A stretch of 64,000 nucleotides of DNA from Phaeobacter sp. G2 (GTDB lineage: Bacteria > Pseudomonadota > Alphaproteobacteria > Rhodobacterales > Rhodobacteraceae). Location: the NCBI GenBank assembly GCA_025163595.1, contig CP104100.1, positions 62,001 through 126,000 of the forward strand, written 5' to 3'. Shown here piece after piece: positions 63,533 to 64,000 of this stretch (positions are counted from its first letter, which is position 1; each line of letters begins with the position of its first letter). The notes below the pieces were generated by a model, which saw nothing but the letters and a program-made list of their open reading frames with translations, searched no databases and was not told the DNA's origin. The translations under genes and the position numbers were made by a program.

Positions 63533-64000
63533 TTATCCTTCTGTGCGGCCGCTGCCGCCCACCATTTCACGCAAACCCTGCAACCGTTGCGCCTCGTCTA
63601 CAACACGTTTGCTGAGTCCACCAGAGGCGAGCGCCGCATGTATCATAGTTTGACGCCCAAATGCCATCCCCAGCTCATCCGCAGTGAGACATCCAATGAA
63701 ACTTCCCCGATGCGGGGTACTCAATTTCGATTTGCCGCGCCCTGATCCATCACTTGCCTGAATCAGAACTGTGGCATGCTCTTTACCTAGCCAATCCTTG
63801 ACTTTTTCATATCCACCAACAGCCTGGCCAGATTTACGCGCCAGGCTCAGCAGATCAACCAACCGGCGTAGCGTCTGGCGCTCCACCTCATCTGCCAGAC
63901 TATCCGGCAGCGTCACCGGAGCCTTGAATCCACGAGCAAAGAGTTTCTTCTTTACCGCCAGATCCAGCGCTTCGCGACTGGCTGTCACATAAACCCCACG
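63533..64000 (-). CDS. YlxR/L7Ae-type RNA-binding protein (start beyond window)
   Basis: The frame is open to the window edge and reads [25 protein letters not shown], so the upstream YlxR (DUF448) part with its GRG(V) motif lies outside. The visible remainder is an L7Ae-like RNA-binding domain ([40 protein letters not shown]). Such fusions lie between nusA and infB in alphaproteobacteria, as here with infB 8 bp downstream. A GTG at 63988 is not the true start, because coding pattern continues upstream of it. Confidence 0.85.
   Translation of the reverse strand, partial: RGVYVTASREALDLAVKKKLFARGFKAPVTLPDSLADEVERQTLRRLVDLLSLARKSGQAVGGYEKVKDWLGKEHATVLIQASDGSGRGKSKLSTPHRGSFIGCLTADELGMAFGRQTMIHAALASGGLSKRVVDEAQRLQGLREMVGGSGRTEG

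Noticed and set aside
1-64000. CRISPR arrays, prophage and rRNA operons
   Set aside because: No regularly spaced repeats, no phage structural genes and no rRNA sequence were seen on either strand.

Overview
The window looks like a chromosomal segment of a marine alphaproteobacterium of the Roseobacter group (Rhodobacteraceae, near Phaeobacter, Ruegeria or Leisingera). This is inferred from the GC-rich coding, the protein sequences and the housekeeping gene sets, not from a database search. Gene density is high, and many genes are joined by ATGA or TGATG overlaps.

Layout. 1-4.7 kb: end of an unidentified gene, then a leftward operon of acyl-CoA dehydrogenase, a small SelW/Rdx-like redox protein, an NDP-forming acyl-CoA synthetase and a CaiD-like crotonobetainyl-CoA hydratase. 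It is divergent from a GlxA/AraC-type regulator and is best read as gamma-butyrobetaine/carnitine catabolism. 5.7-11 kb: a class II aldolase divergent from a LysR regulator, then the purine-salvage pair ade-amn. 11-18.4 kb: an HU-like protein, a DMT exporter, msrB-msrA, a HyuA-type hydantoinase, queG, a glutathione transferase and mtgA. 18.5-25.9 kb: an unusual glutamate synthase operon, gltD-GFA protein-alpha/beta hydrolase-gltB. 26-30 kb: uppP and an NDUFA9-like gene, separated by a decayed insertion sequence that has landed inside the terminator hairpin between them. 30-36 kb: a globin, tRNA-Leu(CAG), rnd, kdsD, lptC-lptA-lptB, hpf and ptsN, the Kdo/LPS-export block without rpoN.

36.4-46.6 kb is a surface-polysaccharide region: a two-lobed sulfotransferase, a GT14-like glycosyltransferase, two paralogous glycosyltransferases, galE, galU, kdsB, cysQ and an orphan capsule-type ABC permease. 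CysQ would clear the PAP released by the sulfotransferase, so the set is consistent with making and sulfating a surface glycan. 46.6-52.1 kb: an SH3-domain secreted protein, alkB, dnaK-dnaJ behind a clear sigma-32 promoter, and a RadC-family gene. 52.2-54.8 kb: a phosphate-binding-protein/OmpA fusion and a membrane-anchored protein of unknown function. 55-60.4 kb: secA divergent from a parvulin-type foldase, argJ and mutT. 60.4-64 kb: a hairpin-rich spacer, infB, and the start-truncated YlxR/L7Ae RNA-binding gene that normally sits between nusA and infB.

Most of the window is ordinary core genome. The clearest structural discovery is the insertion element at 26981-28767: a 9-bp target duplication, matched 24-bp ends, and a terminator that reassembles when the element is removed. 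Other points worth a second look are the gltD-gltB operon insertions, the spacer replacing rpoN before hpf, the dispersed hairpin repeats and the sulfated-glycan gene set. I found no CRISPR array, prophage or rRNA operon.
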